Positions 32,401-44,172 of a stretch of DNA of 64,000 nt are shown here, piece after piece. The DNA comes from Erodium maritimum (Eukaryota; Streptophyta; Magnoliopsida; Geraniales; Geraniaceae): contig OY997596.1 in NCBI GenBank assembly GCA_963921825.1, positions 4,469,001 to 4,533,000 of the forward strand. Reading direction: 5' to 3'. A program made the translations under genes and the position numbers. Each line of letters opens with the position of its first letter. Position 1 is the stretch's first letter. Below the pieces are notes generated by a model. That model did not search any database. It was not told the origin of the DNA and saw only the letters and a program-made list of their open reading frames with translations.

Positions 32401-32850
32401 AAGGATCCACTACGTGTTTAGATCATCTGAATGGGAGAGCACGAGCGGGTTTGGGAGCACAGAAGGATGGAGTCCCTAGAGCAGCTAGTGCTGGGGTCAG
32501 CCACCCTAAAACATTCAGCAGCTGGGGTCCCTCGGGAGGATCAGTTCGGGGCGGGGAAAATCCCCACCAGGAGGAATGAGTGGTATACCGTGCATTAGGG
32601 GCCGACTCTGGGAGGGGTCCCTGTACGATGTGCTGCCTCCCCCTTCACCATTACCGTCAAGGTCCCTCAGGATCTCCGGTATGCCATTCCTCCTCTTCAT
32701 CTTCTGTTGTGACATATGAGGCATCACAATACCGCTTACATCGGTTATGATACTAAAAGGTTCAGAGAACCATTGTTCACCTATCTGACCTTCTACTCGT
32801 GGTCGGGGAACTTGTTCCTCGATGCACACTAATGTTTTCTTGGTTTTATC
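32400..32850 (+). mobile_element. DUF4283-type LINE, ORF1 tail and 3' region, fragment
   Basis: The sequence gatcatctgaatgggagagc to tcgatgcacactaatg repeats, with about 10% divergence, the segment 34600-35030 that follows a DUF4283/zinc-knuckle ORF1. Both carry ggtccctcgggaggatcagt and ctgtacgatgtgctgcc. The copy lacks the poly(C) expansion and the poly(A) end. Confidence 0.75.
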
Positions 32851-33000
32851 ACCAATAAATGGATGATTTCAAGTTAAATGACTGCAAGGAATCGATAGCA
32901 GTTATGAAATTGTTTGGGGTTGAGCTTATTTAGCTCTTATTAGAACACATTAGTTTTTTTTTCCTCCTCAGTTTTGATCAATCTCTTTTTGTTTACTCAC

Positions 33001-33400
33001 AAAAGTGGATGATGGGGATTAAAGGAAATCAAGGATTATTCATAGTAGATTTTGAAAAAAAAAACTTATGCTCATTGGATTGGGGTTACTTAGATAAGGT
33101 CTTGCAGATAAAGAGTTTTGGCAAGGTGTGGAGGATGTGAATGGCATCTTATTTTCAAGCTTGGTCATCAGTATTGATCAATGGCTCACTATCTTCTGAT
33201 TTTAAATTATCTAAGGGACTGAGGCAAGATTGTCCTCTATCTCCATTGTTTGCTCTTGTAGCGGAAGGTTTGCACCTAATTCTCGAGCAAGGGATCTTGT
33301 CTAGAAATATTGAAGGCCTTTCTTGTGGCAATCAAGCTCTCATTATTTCTCATCGTTAATTTGTTGATGATACTCTCATTATTATCAAAAAAAGGCCCAT
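33001..33400 (+). pseudogene. LINE reverse transcriptase fragment
   Basis: Broken plus-strand frames read SLDWGYLDKVLQIKSFGKVW, then MASYFQAWSSVLINGSLSSD, LSKGLRQDCPLSPLFALVAE, and after one stop FVDDTLIII. These are the KGLRQGDPLSP and FADD (here FVDD) blocks of a LINE RT palm. The fragment ends at about 33395, right after the active-site motif. Confidence 0.85.
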
Positions 33401-33407
33401 ATCCAAG

Positions 33408-33533
33408 AGCTACCAAGGACGACAGTGCTGGCTTTGGGTTTATGGTGCTGTCTCCCTAATCAAAGGCACTTATGGAAGAGCTACCAAGGACAGGAGTGCT
33501 GGCTTTGGGTTTAAGGCGTTGTCTCCCTAATCA
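33408..33533. repeat. Tandem duplication, 68-bp period
   Basis: agagctaccaaggac(ga)cag followed by tgctggctttgggttta and gctgtctccctaatca occurs at about 33408-33466 and again at 33476-33533. It sits at the join between the RT fragment and the next LINE ORF1. Confidence 0.8.
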
Positions 33534-35072
33534 GGCCACGACACCAGTTATCCCAGCAACCCTAACTACCCCGACGGGGATGACGCAAGATCGGTCGCGG
33601 CACCTGAGTACGGAGGAGTTTTCTTCGTCCTCGACTGACAAGGTGACGGATCTCCAGTCGTCCTTGGAGGTTCTACATGATGGGTTATCCTCTTGTTCCT
33701 TGGAAGAAGATGAAGAAATCGAGGTCGTGGTCCCGGCGTCTCGGGCGACGGCGTCGGCTGCCCTCCCTCTCCAACAGTGGGGATTGTTGGGGAGTCTCTT
33801 GTTCCCGAAGCCTCCACGGATGGAAACGCTCATGCGTATCATCACTAACACATGGGGAAGGGTTGTAGAAGGTCTGGTGGTTAAAGACCTAGGGCCAGAC
33901 TTTTTCGGATTCTACTTCCAGTCCTCTGAATCTCGGTTATGGGTTCGAGGCAACGAAACCTGGTGTTTTGATGGCAAAGTCCTGTTGCTTGGAGATTTGG
34001 ACTCGTGTGCTCAGGTAATGCCTCTTTTGGACTGGGTGCAACTTTGGGTACATGCTCGAGGACTGCCGCCTCTGGTTCGGACAAGGGAGATGTGTATCTC
34101 CATCGGTAACGCACTGAGGATGTGCGTGGATGTCCCATGTGATCAATGGGGCATGTGCTGGGGAGGAACCGTCAAAATCCGGTTCTGGCACCTCCTTGAA
34201 AAGCCATTATGATAGGGACCGGTGCTTAGGTTCCCAGAGTTTCCAAAACCGATCCACGTGGAGCTTACATATACGAAGCTTCCAATCTTTTGTTATAATT
34301 TTTGTCGTCTCGGCCATGTTTTGAAGGATTGCACGTGGGCGGTTAGAGGCCCCACGCGGTTCGGTGAATTCATGCTGGAGTACAACCGGGAGAAGAAGGT
34401 CAAGGCGTATGCCATAGACTGGGGAGAACCGATCCGTCTACCTTATCCGCCAAGATTTGGCCCTTACGGTCCTTTGAGCTTAAATAAGGGCCCTCGGCCC
34501 CTAATGCCCCCTCGGCTGGGACATCAGGGCTCGGCCAGTGGGGCTCTGCTTCGGCCACCTGCCTCTCCGGGGTTGGAGGACCCACTACCGTGCTCGGACC
34601 ATGTGGATGGGAGAGCTCGGGCGGGTTTGGGAGCATAGGAGGATGGAGTCCCTGGAGCAGCTGGCGCCGGGATCAGCCAGAACATCCTAAAACGTTCAGT
34701 AGCTGGGGTCCCTCGGGAGGATCAGTTCAGGGCGGGGAACACAGCCCCACCAGGAGGAATGAGTGGTACGTCGTGCATCAGGGACTGGCTCTGGGAGGGG
34801 TCCATGTACGATGTGCTGCCCCCCCCCCCCCCCCCCCCCTCACCATTACCGTCGAGGTCCCTCAGGATCTCCGGTATCCCATTACTCCTCTTCGTCTTCT
34901 GTCGTGACCTATGAGGCATCACAATACCGTTTATGTCAGTTATGATACTAAGAGGTTCAGAGAACCATTGTTATTCCATTCTGACCTTTTACTTGTGGTC
35001 GGGGAACTTGTTACTCGACGCACACTAATCAGTTTGAATCAATAATATTATACCCTTCGTTAAAAAAAAAAC
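33472..35072 (+). mobile_element. LINE ORF1 (DUF4283 plus zinc knuckle) and poly(A)-tailed 3' end
   Basis: ORF1 of this LINE class binds its own RNA. The frame 33472-34212 (246 codons) carries the DUF4283 fold: LMRIITNTWGRVVEGLVVKD, FFGFYFQSS, GNETWCFDGKVLLL, MPLLDWVQLWVHARGLPPLV and IGNALRM. After a frameshift at about 34215 the next frame (34222-34638) has FPEFPKPIHVELTYTKLPIF and CYNFCRLGHVLKDC, a zf-CCHC_4-type knuckle, followed by a Pro-rich tail. A poly(C) run at about 34820-34839 and a non-coding 3' region end in poly(A) at 35061-35070. ORF2 is absent. Confidence 0.85.
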
Positions 35073-35112
35073 TCATAAAAATAAGTTAGTTCAAATGTAG
35101 ATTAATATACTA

Positions 35113-36485
35113 GAGTAGAAATCTATTGAGAACCACTCTTAACATAGGAACCGTGAGAACCAATCCTATCCACTATCACCTATGATCCAACACTCATCAA
35201 AATGTCACATCATCACCCCAATCCAACCCCCATCCACGCCAATTTCATATATTCTCACACAAGCAAGGGCATAACTGTAATAGCATGGTGCCATGTGGAC
35301 AAGTGTCCATTTTTTTCTTCACCAATTCACTAATTTAATATTTCCCGATTCGTTTGAACTCCGATTAACTTCAAACTTGCGCCAATATTTTTATTTTTTC
35401 AAGGGCTTTAAATCAAGATCACTCATGAATATATTTTGAAGCACGAAAATAAAAATTTATATCAAGGTGATAAAAATAATGTTGAGCGTTGATAAATGTT
35501 CACTAATAAATGTTTTTTATCGGAGTACCAAACTAGTGCTAAATGTTGATAAAAAAACATGTAATGAGGTGATAAAAACAAATAATGAGGTGATAAAAAC
35601 CATTTTCATTTTTGATAATAAGTGTGATACACTAGAGTTTAACGTTGATAAAAAAAACTTGTGATGCAGTGATAAAAAACACGTAATTCAATGATAAATC
35701 TAGTGTTTAGTGTTGATAAAACTGGTGTTCATATAAAGCCCGTGATGAGATGATAAAAATCATGATCATTTTTGGAGAATGGGGTGATAAAACCATTGTA
35801 AAGTGTTGATAAAAACAGGGTAAAGTGTTGATAAACCTAGAGCAAAGTGTTGATAAAAATTACCCATATATAATTTCTTTAAAAACCAGCCCCGAAATAA
35901 TAATTTTTTCGTGCTTCAAAAAAACATGTGATGGGGGTGATAAAACACACGTAATTTGAATGATAAACCTAGTGTTTTGTGTTGATAAAACTAATGTTCA
36001 TAAAAAGCACGCGATAAGGTGATAAAATCATGATCAGTTTTGGAAAATGAGGTGATAAAACCAGTGTAAAGTGTTGATAAAACCAATGTAAAAGTGTTGA
36101 TAAATCCAGAGCAACGTATTGATAAAAATTACCCAGATTTTTTTTTACAAAAAAAACAACCCTGAAATAATTTTTTTTCGTGCTTCAAAATATATTCATG
36201 ACTGATCTTGAATGAAAGCCCTTAAAAAAACAAAACTAATGACGCAAGTTTGAAGCCAATCAGAGTTCAAACGAAGCGGGAAAAATTAAATTAGTGAATT
36301 GGTTAAAAAAAATAATATGATAGTTTTACTAAAAAGCCCTTACCACTAACTAAAAAGTGCTGTTTTTTTGCAGTCAACAAGTCAACTAATCAAATGCATC
36401 TCATCCGTCCATTCTTAAAATTGACGACTTAGATTGGTTCTCGTGGTTCCTACGTTAAAACATGGTTCTCACCAGATTTCTCCTC
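35113..36485. mobile_element. MULE-type non-autonomous element with GTTGATAAA array, copy 1
   Basis: The ends are inverted: gagtagaaatct at 35113 and the complement of gaggagaaatct at 36485, followed inward by matching stretches (gagaacca, aggaacc, gagaaccaatc). A 10-bp flanking duplication, taatatacta at 35103-35112 and taatgtacta at 36486-36495 (one mismatch), fits the 9-11-bp TSD of Mutator-like elements. A long subterminal inverted repeat near 35330-35460 and 36180-36320 (attcactaatttaa, cgtgcttcaaaatatattca) encloses an array of gtgttgataaa units separated by 10-30 bp. No transposase. Confidence 0.85.
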
Positions 36486-36659
36486 TAATGTACTAATCAT
36501 TTTATATCATACGATTAGTTTTACTTACAAAAAAATATGCGATCAAAACGTGGAATATTTGGTTTGATACTTCAAACTCAGAGTAGACCAATATTTCAGA
36601 TAACAAAACACATTTAACCTTAATTAATAGTTACATCCTATATGCCTTTCAGTTAGGCT

Positions 36660-36800
36660 CTATAATGGGTCCATTGCATCAACTCCCTATAGAGGTTGGA
36701 CAAGTTAAATGAATTTATGAGTCATGACATAGCGGGTCCATTGCATCAACCCCTATATAATTGGACAAGTTAAATGAATTTTTGAGTCATTACTCACCAA
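36660..36800. repeat. Tandem duplication, 67-bp period
   Basis: gggtccattgcatcaac followed by ttggacaagttaaatgaa and gagtcat occurs from 36667 and again from 36734. Otherwise nothing is recognised in 36496-36857. Confidence 0.8.
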
Positions 36801-36871
36801 TTTATGATGGTTGTTGACTTGTGGAAGCTTAAAAATCTTAGGGAACGCAAATAAGTGGAAGACCGTGAATC

Positions 36872-38336
36872 CTTTTTTTTTTTTTGAAATGGGAAAGTAG
36901 TTGTATTACGATCATATCATGTTTACAAAGAGGGACTTAACAATCCCGGATACCAGCTTTTGTCTCAATCGGCCGTGGCCCATCAGGCGCACATGGTTCC
37001 ATACATATAGTCTGTTTTTACGCAGATCCGAACTCAAGAATAACTCGATCCAACATTTCGAACAGAAAGTAAATAACAAAACAGAATCTAACTAGCCAAA
37101 AGATTATTCGACCTAAACCAATTAAACTGGATTGAAATGGAGCCTTGACTGCGGATTCCCAGAGACCTCCCGGCTGCAGTTGTCTCGGGTCTGTGAGTAT
37201 AGGCCCTAGACGGTCCTTCCCACTCCCGCTCTGGGGAATCATTCATCCCCCGGGGGATTATAGACCCCCAGGCTGAATTCCCGTTCCTGTTCATGTTCAA
37301 TATTGTCTGGCAGCAGTAAGGATTCCTATGGAGCCTCTGGAGCCGCTGGCTTGTGGCCCGTCTTGATCTTCCTAGGTCTGGGTCCAATGACAGTAGTGAA
37401 TCTCAGGACCCCCCGACGGGCCAAAGGGCAATCTCTCAGCTCTCCCAACCTAGGGTCAGGTAACTTTTTCCTCGATCCGAGCTGTGTCTGTGGCGTGGGT
37501 CATGCTACCACATCTCCATGACGTTTAGCCACCACTGGACTCGGTCCTAGGCCCCTAGCCGGACTACCACGATTTTTCATGGTTGCATATCCCCTCGGGT
37601 TAGTGGTCACACTAGGGTTTGCATGCACCCTAGGGTTTGGGAGCACCCTAGGGTTTGGGAGCACCCTAGGGTTGACATGCACCCTAGGGTTTGCGACCCC
37701 CCTAGGGTTTGCTAGCAGACTAGGGCGTTCATGCCTTACCTGATTGGCCGGCGGCCATGGCTGGCGAGTCACCTGATCCCACACGTCCGGTATTGGCTCG
37801 AAGCGCGTTGGTGGGGGAATGGGGGCCAGACCCCGATAGTGGGAGCCCTGGCAAGGAAGTCTCCGGTGCCAATCCGGTCGGGGCCGATGATTCCAATGAC
37901 TGTCCTCAACGGGCCGATCCGGCTCCATCTGTGGTGCTCTGATCCAAAGCGGTGGATACGACCACATCCAATCCCGATCTACTCCATGCATGGCCACCCA
38001 TCACGGGTGTACATGGCCACCCACGGCCTGGGTTGGACGTGCATGACGGGATAAGGCCGGGAAGGGAGCTCCGACGCCCATGGCCCCTAGGGCTCGAGTT
38101 ACCATGATGACGGCGTGGAGGTGGAAAGACCATGTCTGATAGATGGAGATGTTGTACTGATTGACGGAGAGGGTGACGAAAGGGTGGCTGCGGTGGTGAT
38201 GGGGGCGACGGCGTGATGGTGTAGCGGTGGATGGCGGCGGCGGCGGCGACGGTGAACCCTGGTGGCTAGGGTAGAGAGGACCCTGGTGGCTAGGGTAGAC
38301 GAGAGCTTTCGAAATCGATGATAAAAAAGAAACTTT
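36872..38336 (-). mobile_element. Non-LTR retroposon with an 18-bp CCCTAGGGT repeat, minus orientation
   Basis: A 14-bp TSD with one mismatch, gaagaccgtgaatc (36858-36871) and gaagaccatgaatc (38337-38350), flanks a unit that begins with poly(T), the tail of a minus-strand insertion. In element orientation it starts with a GC-rich leader containing taccctagccaccagggt twice, then an ORF at 37997-37500 (165 codons) with a run of Asn-Pro-Arg repeats. No endonuclease or RT was seen. Confidence 0.8.
37600..37730. repeat. Tandem repeat, 17-18-bp units with ccctagggtt
   Basis: About seven units, each containing caccctagggtttgggag or a close variant. On the minus strand they encode repeats of NPRV-x-x or NPRG in a retroposon ORF. 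Confidence 0.9.
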
Positions 38337-38350
38337 GAAGACCATGAATC

Positions 38351-39000
38351 TTAAAGTATGTACATCGTTAGATTTTAATTAAAAATTTAGATTCATAAAT
38401 ATTGAATTAGAACGGGCGTTGATGAATCGATTCGTGATCTTGAATTTAAAAAAATGCTGAATTCTTTATTATATGTTTTTAATATAGAATTTACTAGAGA
38501 TTTTTATCTGTTGACTAGATAATTAATATTGTTTCGCTGAATCTATTAAATACTAAATTAAAACAAAAATATAACAAATAAAAACTGTTAAATAATACTG
38601 ACTATCCTTAATAAAAAAACATAAAAATGATGTAAGAAAATTAATAAAATAATTTAATTTAATTAGTAAACAGGTAATAAAAATATATAAAAATAAGTTA
38701 ATAAAATTAGTAAACAAAATATAAAAAATAATAATATAAATTCATAAAATATGTAAAAAAACATAATTAATTAAAATTTAAAGGAATTTTTTTAAGAATT
38801 ATAAAAATGAATAATAAAAATAGAACTAACAGAAAATAGAATTGACAAAAAAATAATTAAAATTAAAAAATAAAATTAAAAGAAAATCTTAAAAGAATGT
38901 AGAACTAATATTAAAAGATATGAAAGTAGAATTAAAATATAATTATTCGCCCTTTACTCCTCTACGACTCCTTTTTTCTTCATAGTAGGTTTTCTTATTC
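38351..39000. other. Very AT-rich intergenic sequence
   Basis: Mostly A/T with aaaataa and attaaaa runs. No gene. Confidence 0.6.
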
Positions 39001-39620
39001 CTCTATTGTCTCCAACTATCATGCTTCTTCTTACCAAAACCGCCCACACTGATCCTTTACTCGAGTTTCTTGGAACCATTCCCCAACTCTATCGACGGAT
39101 TTTGTTAAGCCATCGCGATCAAGGAAGAAGGCCCCTCAGTCCTCTCCTCTGCCCCTTGTATCGTCTCCTACGCTGCCTCCGCCTTCGTCCCCAACGCCTC
39201 CCCGCCCATCACTAACACCACCACTGCAATAGATCACCCAATTCCCTCGGTTTCCTCCACCGCATTTTATAGGCCTACGAGATTCAATCGTAGCACTGAC
39301 TATGATTTTCTCCGCAGTTGGCCTTAACTCCCCACTGAAAAATTATCGCCCCCACCTGATCCACATGCCATCACCAAGTTGTCGCTTCCGACTCCTGATC
39401 CATCAACTCAGCAGCCACCAGCGTCACCTCCTCCTTTGTGAGTAGAGCCGTTGTCATCCTCGCATCCCCTTCCAATAGAGTCTCCACTACTACAACCCCC
39501 AAATCTGCCAACTGAACCTCCACCTCTCCCGGTGCTACTAGAGCCACCACCGTCCTCGCATTCTCTACCACCAGAGCTACTACATCCGCCTCCGCCGCAT
39601 GCTTGCTCCCTACCTCTCTA
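39000..39620 (+). pseudogene. Proline-rich coding-like remnant
   Basis: One plus-strand frame, interrupted by a stop near 39440, reads LPTPDPSTQQPPASPPPL and later PLLQPPNLPTEPPPLPVL, PPPSSHSLPPELLHPPPPH. This resembles the extracellular Pro-rich part of extensin- or PERK-like proteins, but low-complexity Pro repeats also occur in transposon genes. No folded domain is visible. 39620-40109 holds nothing recognised. Confidence 0.35.
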
Positions 39621-40901
39621 GTATGGATCGGTTATGATCACACATCCTTTCAACTACTCGACGATTACCCAAGATCAATGATGGCCCGACCCAGAGGCCG
39701 ACGTTAGGACTGTGGTACACCCGATCAATCGGGGAATTCATGTAACGACTCTCTATTCCCATCCGCTGGATCAGGACCCTAAGACCCCTGCTCGAAGTTA
39801 GGGAAACTGGAATCCTCAATAGCTCATGCCGACCACCGGTGCAAACTCGGCGCACCAACCCCATCCGCTGGATCGGGACTCTGATATCTCAGAGGTGTGT
39901 GTAGGGATGCACATCTCTCCCTACTGAGGCCGGTATAAATCCGACATTGTGGTTCCCCTATTTCGTGGTGTTCGCTCTTGATGCTCATTATCCTTTCAAA
40001 CGCTCCATATAAGATATCCTAGGCATTTTAAGATCGAGGCAGGGAACGAACCTTATGCCACTCACAAAACTGTGACTCAAAGTAGTTATCCACTAGATTG
40101 TCTCTAGATTAGTAATAAATTTTGGTGTCTTTTTTTCTTGGCCAAATCCTTGCTCCACTCTCCTCATTAGTTTGGTAGACCGATTCACATATGACCATGA
40201 GAGAGAGTGTGTCACGCCCCGAATTCGGTAGAACCGAAGCCGGAATGCGAACAGTGAAACAATAAAATAATTTTCAAACATTTTAATAAACCGCTTAAAA
40301 GCACCCGTTTGAGTTAATCAAAATAATATTTTACAACAGAAAAGCGTCCAAAACAAGCGGACAAAACCAAAGCGTACGTCGCTAAACTCCCAAAAAAAAA
40401 ACCCGGACTTCCGCTCCCAGCTCTTCAAGCTTCGAGAGTTCCCCTAGTCCGCCTCGCGACCAGTACCTGTAGGAAAAGCAGCTATGGGTGAGCGTTCGTT
40501 CACCACCACGGATACCAGTCTGACTACGACATACTAGCTAGAAAATGCCGGAAACACCCACAAACAAACCAAACACCGGGGACTACTATCCACAAACTCA
40601 AGTAACCCGACTGTCACACGAACTGTTACTTTCCCCAACCAACTCAACACCCGGACACTTAATGTTGACCCGACACAGCGGTTACGACCTCAACCCGAAA
40701 CGCAAAAATAACCACGCAACACCCAAGATCACAAAGGATCGCACTACAGCTGCTCAGTGCCGGTTGCTAACCGGCTGGGCTCGACCCTGCCCCACGCAAC
40801 TTTCCCCGACACTCAGTCGGGCCAGGCGGTCGACCTGTTAGCGATATATGCCGCAATACTTTTCCGATAGCTGGTCGGAAGGGGAGCCGCACTTCATCGC
40901 C

Positions 40902-41110
40902 GAAGAATGCACAACTTTACCGATGGTTAGTCGGAAGGCTAGCCAACCCCCACGCGCGCGACCACTGAACCCCTTATTGTCAGGCGGGCCCCCAACCTCG
41001 TCGCCGAAGAATGCACAACTTTACCGATGGTTAGTCGGAAGGCTAGCCAACCTCCACGCGCGCGACCACATGACCCCTTTATTGTCAGGCGGGCCCCCAA
41101 CCTCAGGCAA
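40902..41110. repeat. Direct duplication, about 105-bp period
   Basis: gaagaatgcacaactttacc followed by ggttagtcggaaggctagcc, cacgcgcgcgacca and ttattgtcaggcgggccc occurs twice in a row. Confidence 0.85.
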
Positions 41111-41149
41111 TCACAATCAACACCCAAGGTTCAACAAATAGAGACAACA

Positions 41150-41990
41150 CAGGTTCAATACCCCACAGGCACACATGACCACCCACGACACACGAAACAG
41201 TATCACACGGGTTCAACACCCCAAAGGCACCCACGACCCATAAACAGTAAACACACGGGTCCAACACCCCAAAGGCACACCTGACCACCCACGACACACA
41301 AACAGAACAAACACGGGTCCAACACCCCAAAGGCACCCACGACCCACAAACAGTAAACACACGGGTCCAACACCCCAAAGGCACACCTGACCACCCACGA
41401 TACACAAACAGTAAAAACACGGGTCCAACACCCCACGGGCACTCATGGCCACCCAAGACACGCAACGGTAAAATACGGGTTCAACTCCCCACGGGCACTC
41501 ATGGCCACCCAAGACACACAAACAGTAAAAACACGGGTCCAACACCCCAAAGGCACCCACGACCCACAAACAGTAAACACACGGGTCCAACACCCCAAAG
41601 GCACACCTGACCACCCACGACACACAAACAGTAAAAACACGGGTCCAACACCCCACAGGCACTCATGGCCACCCAAGACACGCAACGGTAAAATACGGGT
41701 TCAACTCCCCACGGGCACTCATGGCCACCCAAGACACACAACGGTAAAATACGGGTTCAACTCCCCACGGACACTCATGGCCACCCAAGACACACAACGG
41801 TAAAATACGGGTTCAACTCCCCACGGGCACTCATGGCCACCCAAGACACACCAACAGTAATATACGGGTTCAACACCCCAACGGCACTCACAGCCACCCA
41901 CGACACACCAACAGTAAAAACACGTGTTCAACACCCCAACGACACTCATGGCCACCCACAAACACAAACAATTCAATCAACCTCCGGGCA
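41150..41990. repeat. Minisatellite, units of about 50-60 bp
   Basis: About sixteen imperfect units built from acgggtccaacaccccaaag or acgggttcaactccccacgg, gcacycatggccaccca and acacacaaacagtaaa. The unit length is near a multiple of three, which produces long spurious minus-strand frames rich in CLWGVGPVF. Confidence 0.9.
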
Positions 41991-42009
41991 CAACCAAATG
42001 CCACCAGTA

Positions 42010-42185
42010 TTTCCATTGTTCGATAAGTTCACTTATCCAACGACACTACTAAGTGTCACATGCCTTTCTATTGTTCGATACGTTCACGTATAATACGACA
42101 CCACTAAGTGTCTCCTACATTTCTAGTGTTCGATAAACTTACTTATCCTACGACACCACTAGGTGTCACATGCATTTCTACTGTT
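42010..42185. repeat. Three tandem units of about 60 bp
   Basis: Units share ttctattgttcgata, cgacacactaagtgtc-like blocks (acgacaccactaagtgtc) and acatgc. Confidence 0.8.
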
Positions 42186-43737
42186 AACTTTCCCTAGTCA
42201 AGGCCGAGATCCGGCTACTTTTCCCTACCTCTTGAAGCGTGTCAAACCCGATGCTCTCGCTCTGGCAAAGCCCCATATTTCCCGCTTAGCCTCCTCTTTC
42301 CACGGTAGGCGACATGGTCTACAATTATTACAATTAACACACTTTTTAAATAAGCAGGCGAAACCCGAATTTAATACACTTGACGCCCAAATACAACCCC
42401 GACAATGTCGATCACTCCCAAACTTCCCAATTACTCGACATTGTCAACAACGGGCCCGGAAAGGCCCGATTCGCCCGGCCCAAAGAATCTGCCCGGGATT
42501 GGAAAACGCCCTTCCGGGGCTCCGAAAATTCCCGTTTTCGTGTCTACGATCTTAGAATAATTCAAGGGTTCCAATGCAATCGACGGAATCAATTTCCGAC
42601 TTCCGAGCAATTTAATTCGCGTTTAAAGTTTCTAAACCCGTCATTTCCAACTTTTACAATTTAAATCCAAAATTCGTTCCGGGTGTGGATTAACGACTTG
42701 GGGATCGTCCTAAACCACCCGAACACGAAAATCCGAGACCCGAACACGTGGGCCCCACTCGGCCATCAAGACCCGTGGGTGGCTGGACCGGTTGTGGGCC
42801 GATTCACCACAATGGTGGCCGGTCCTAGCTCCGGCCAGCCACCACCCACGGTGGCCGGAGCTCCCCCGAGCCTCCGGTCACCGGAAACCGATCAATTTTC
42901 GCTCCAAAATGTTCCCAACGAACCCTACACCTCGAATCATCCATATTTAACCCGTTTAAACACAAACCCTAACTTTTAAACGTACCAAAACGAAAATCAA
43001 TTAGGTTCTCACCGTAGGGAATGATGACGGGAGCTCGATTGTTCAACCGTTGAGACGATCCGTCGGTTGGATCGTCGGTAAATCACAAAGCCCTAACCCT
43101 TTTTCCCTTTTCTTTTCCTTCTCTCCTTCTCCTTCTTCTCTCTTCTTTCTCTCTCTTCCTTCTCTTCTTTTTTTTTGATTTGGCCGACAGTTGCCCTTTC
43201 ATTTCTTTTAATTTGTTTTAAAAACCAAACCAATCTCTTCTTATTTACAAACTACCACTCATTTCCTTTTTGTTTTGTTCAAAAATACCTAACACCACCA
43301 CTTGTGTGACAAGTGGCAAGTGGGTCCCACCTCTTTAGAAAATATCTTCATATACATTTTTCTGTCAGATTCACGAAATTCGGCCGTCTCGGGCCCCGAA
43401 CGGGCCCATTTTCCAAGAAATTACGAAACTTCACGGGCTACAAGGAAACGGCTCAACTAAGACCGCTGTAACGACGACTAAGCTTTTTGGATCCAAAACG
43501 GGTCTCGAACGGACCAAAACGTCGCTCGGTTGACTTTTCCAGCAAAAAGTCAACATTTCCCAAATTGGTCAGAAAGTTTCCCCGAGTCCCCCAGAACTCA
43601 CTTTGGTCGATATCGGGGTCAAATTAAGTCTGGTATGACCCTCGGGGTCAAATTTCGGTTCATTTAAGTGTCTGTCCCAAAATTTTAAATTTTCCTGTTT
43701 TTCGTCGATTTGACTAGCGTTGACCGGGAGTGGTTCT

Positions 43738-43741
<4 letters not shown>

Positions 43742-43786
<45 letters not shown>
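43742..43786. repeat. (GA)n microsatellite
   Basis: Uninterrupted ga dinucleotides beside the solo LTR, with a matching CT-rich tract at 44205-44236 in the opposite arm. Confidence 0.95.
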
Positions 43787-43789
<3 letters not shown>

Positions 43790-43984
43790 ACGAGTATAAT
43801 TGGATAGAAAAGTAATTTATGTTATTATTATGGCGTGCATACAAGAATGATGTGGATAGTTCTATGGATACATCAAGGCTTGATCTCTAAAGGGATGGAT
43901 ATGTATGTGTACGTGTGTATAGGTCTATCTATGAACTACCTACGGGTCTATCAGTGAACTACATACGGGTCCTATTAATCTAGA

Positions 43985-44172
43985 GACCAGACCTTTTGGA
44001 TGTCCTCGGGAGTAACGCTGGGGAGGTAGAAGGAGTGGACGCCATGTATGAGAAGGAGGAGGAATATCGTTGTGGCAATGTAATTGTTCCGCCAAAATAA
44101 ACAATAATTGTTAGTTTTAAAAAAATCGAAAGTCATGGATGAGAATTTGTAAGCATGCCATAATAATAACAT
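43985..44172 (-). pseudogene. Captured TM9SF (nonaspanin) signal-peptide exon fragment
   Basis: The minus strand reads ATTIFLLLLIHGVHSFYLPS followed by VTPEDIQK. TM9SF/endomembrane protein 70 family members begin with a hydrophobic signal peptide and then a mature N-terminus close to SFYLPGVAP-x-DF. The match covers a hydrophobic core and about ten following residues, then stops at an in-frame stop near 43976. The fragment lies in the loop of the foldback element, as expected for a gene piece captured by a TIR element. The N-terminal residues in the same frame (from 44172) belong to the arm and are not conserved. The match is short, so moderate confidence. Confidence 0.5.

Larger units (their letters stand above)
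40208..43741 (-). repeat. Solo LTR of a gypsy (Tekay/Del-like) element
   Basis: About 3.5 kb, with plus-strand ends TGTGTCACGCCCC...GGTTCTTATA. The minus-strand start, tataagaaccactcccggtc, resembles the LTR start of the chromovirus at 62307. There is no internal region or second LTR, and gagag stands on both sides as a possible TSD inside a GA microsatellite. It contains several tandem blocks (40.9-42.2 kb). Frames within it (for example 42683-42979, and minus frames at 41.1-41.9 kb) are not genes. A solo LTR arises by recombination between the two LTRs of a full element. Confidence 0.75.

Noticed and set aside
34820-34840. Poly(C) run as a functional element
   Set aside because: The related copy at 32400-32850 has only a short C run here, so it is most likely slippage or an assembly artefact.
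41103-41976. Several long minus-strand frames rich in CLWGVGPVF-type repeats
   Set aside because: They are translations of the minisatellite in the solo LTR; unit length close to a multiple of three keeps frames open. No start context or domain.
41150-41990. Regular repeats reminiscent of a CRISPR array
   Set aside because: Units are contiguous and diverged, with no constant repeat and unique spacers, and the DNA is plant nuclear.
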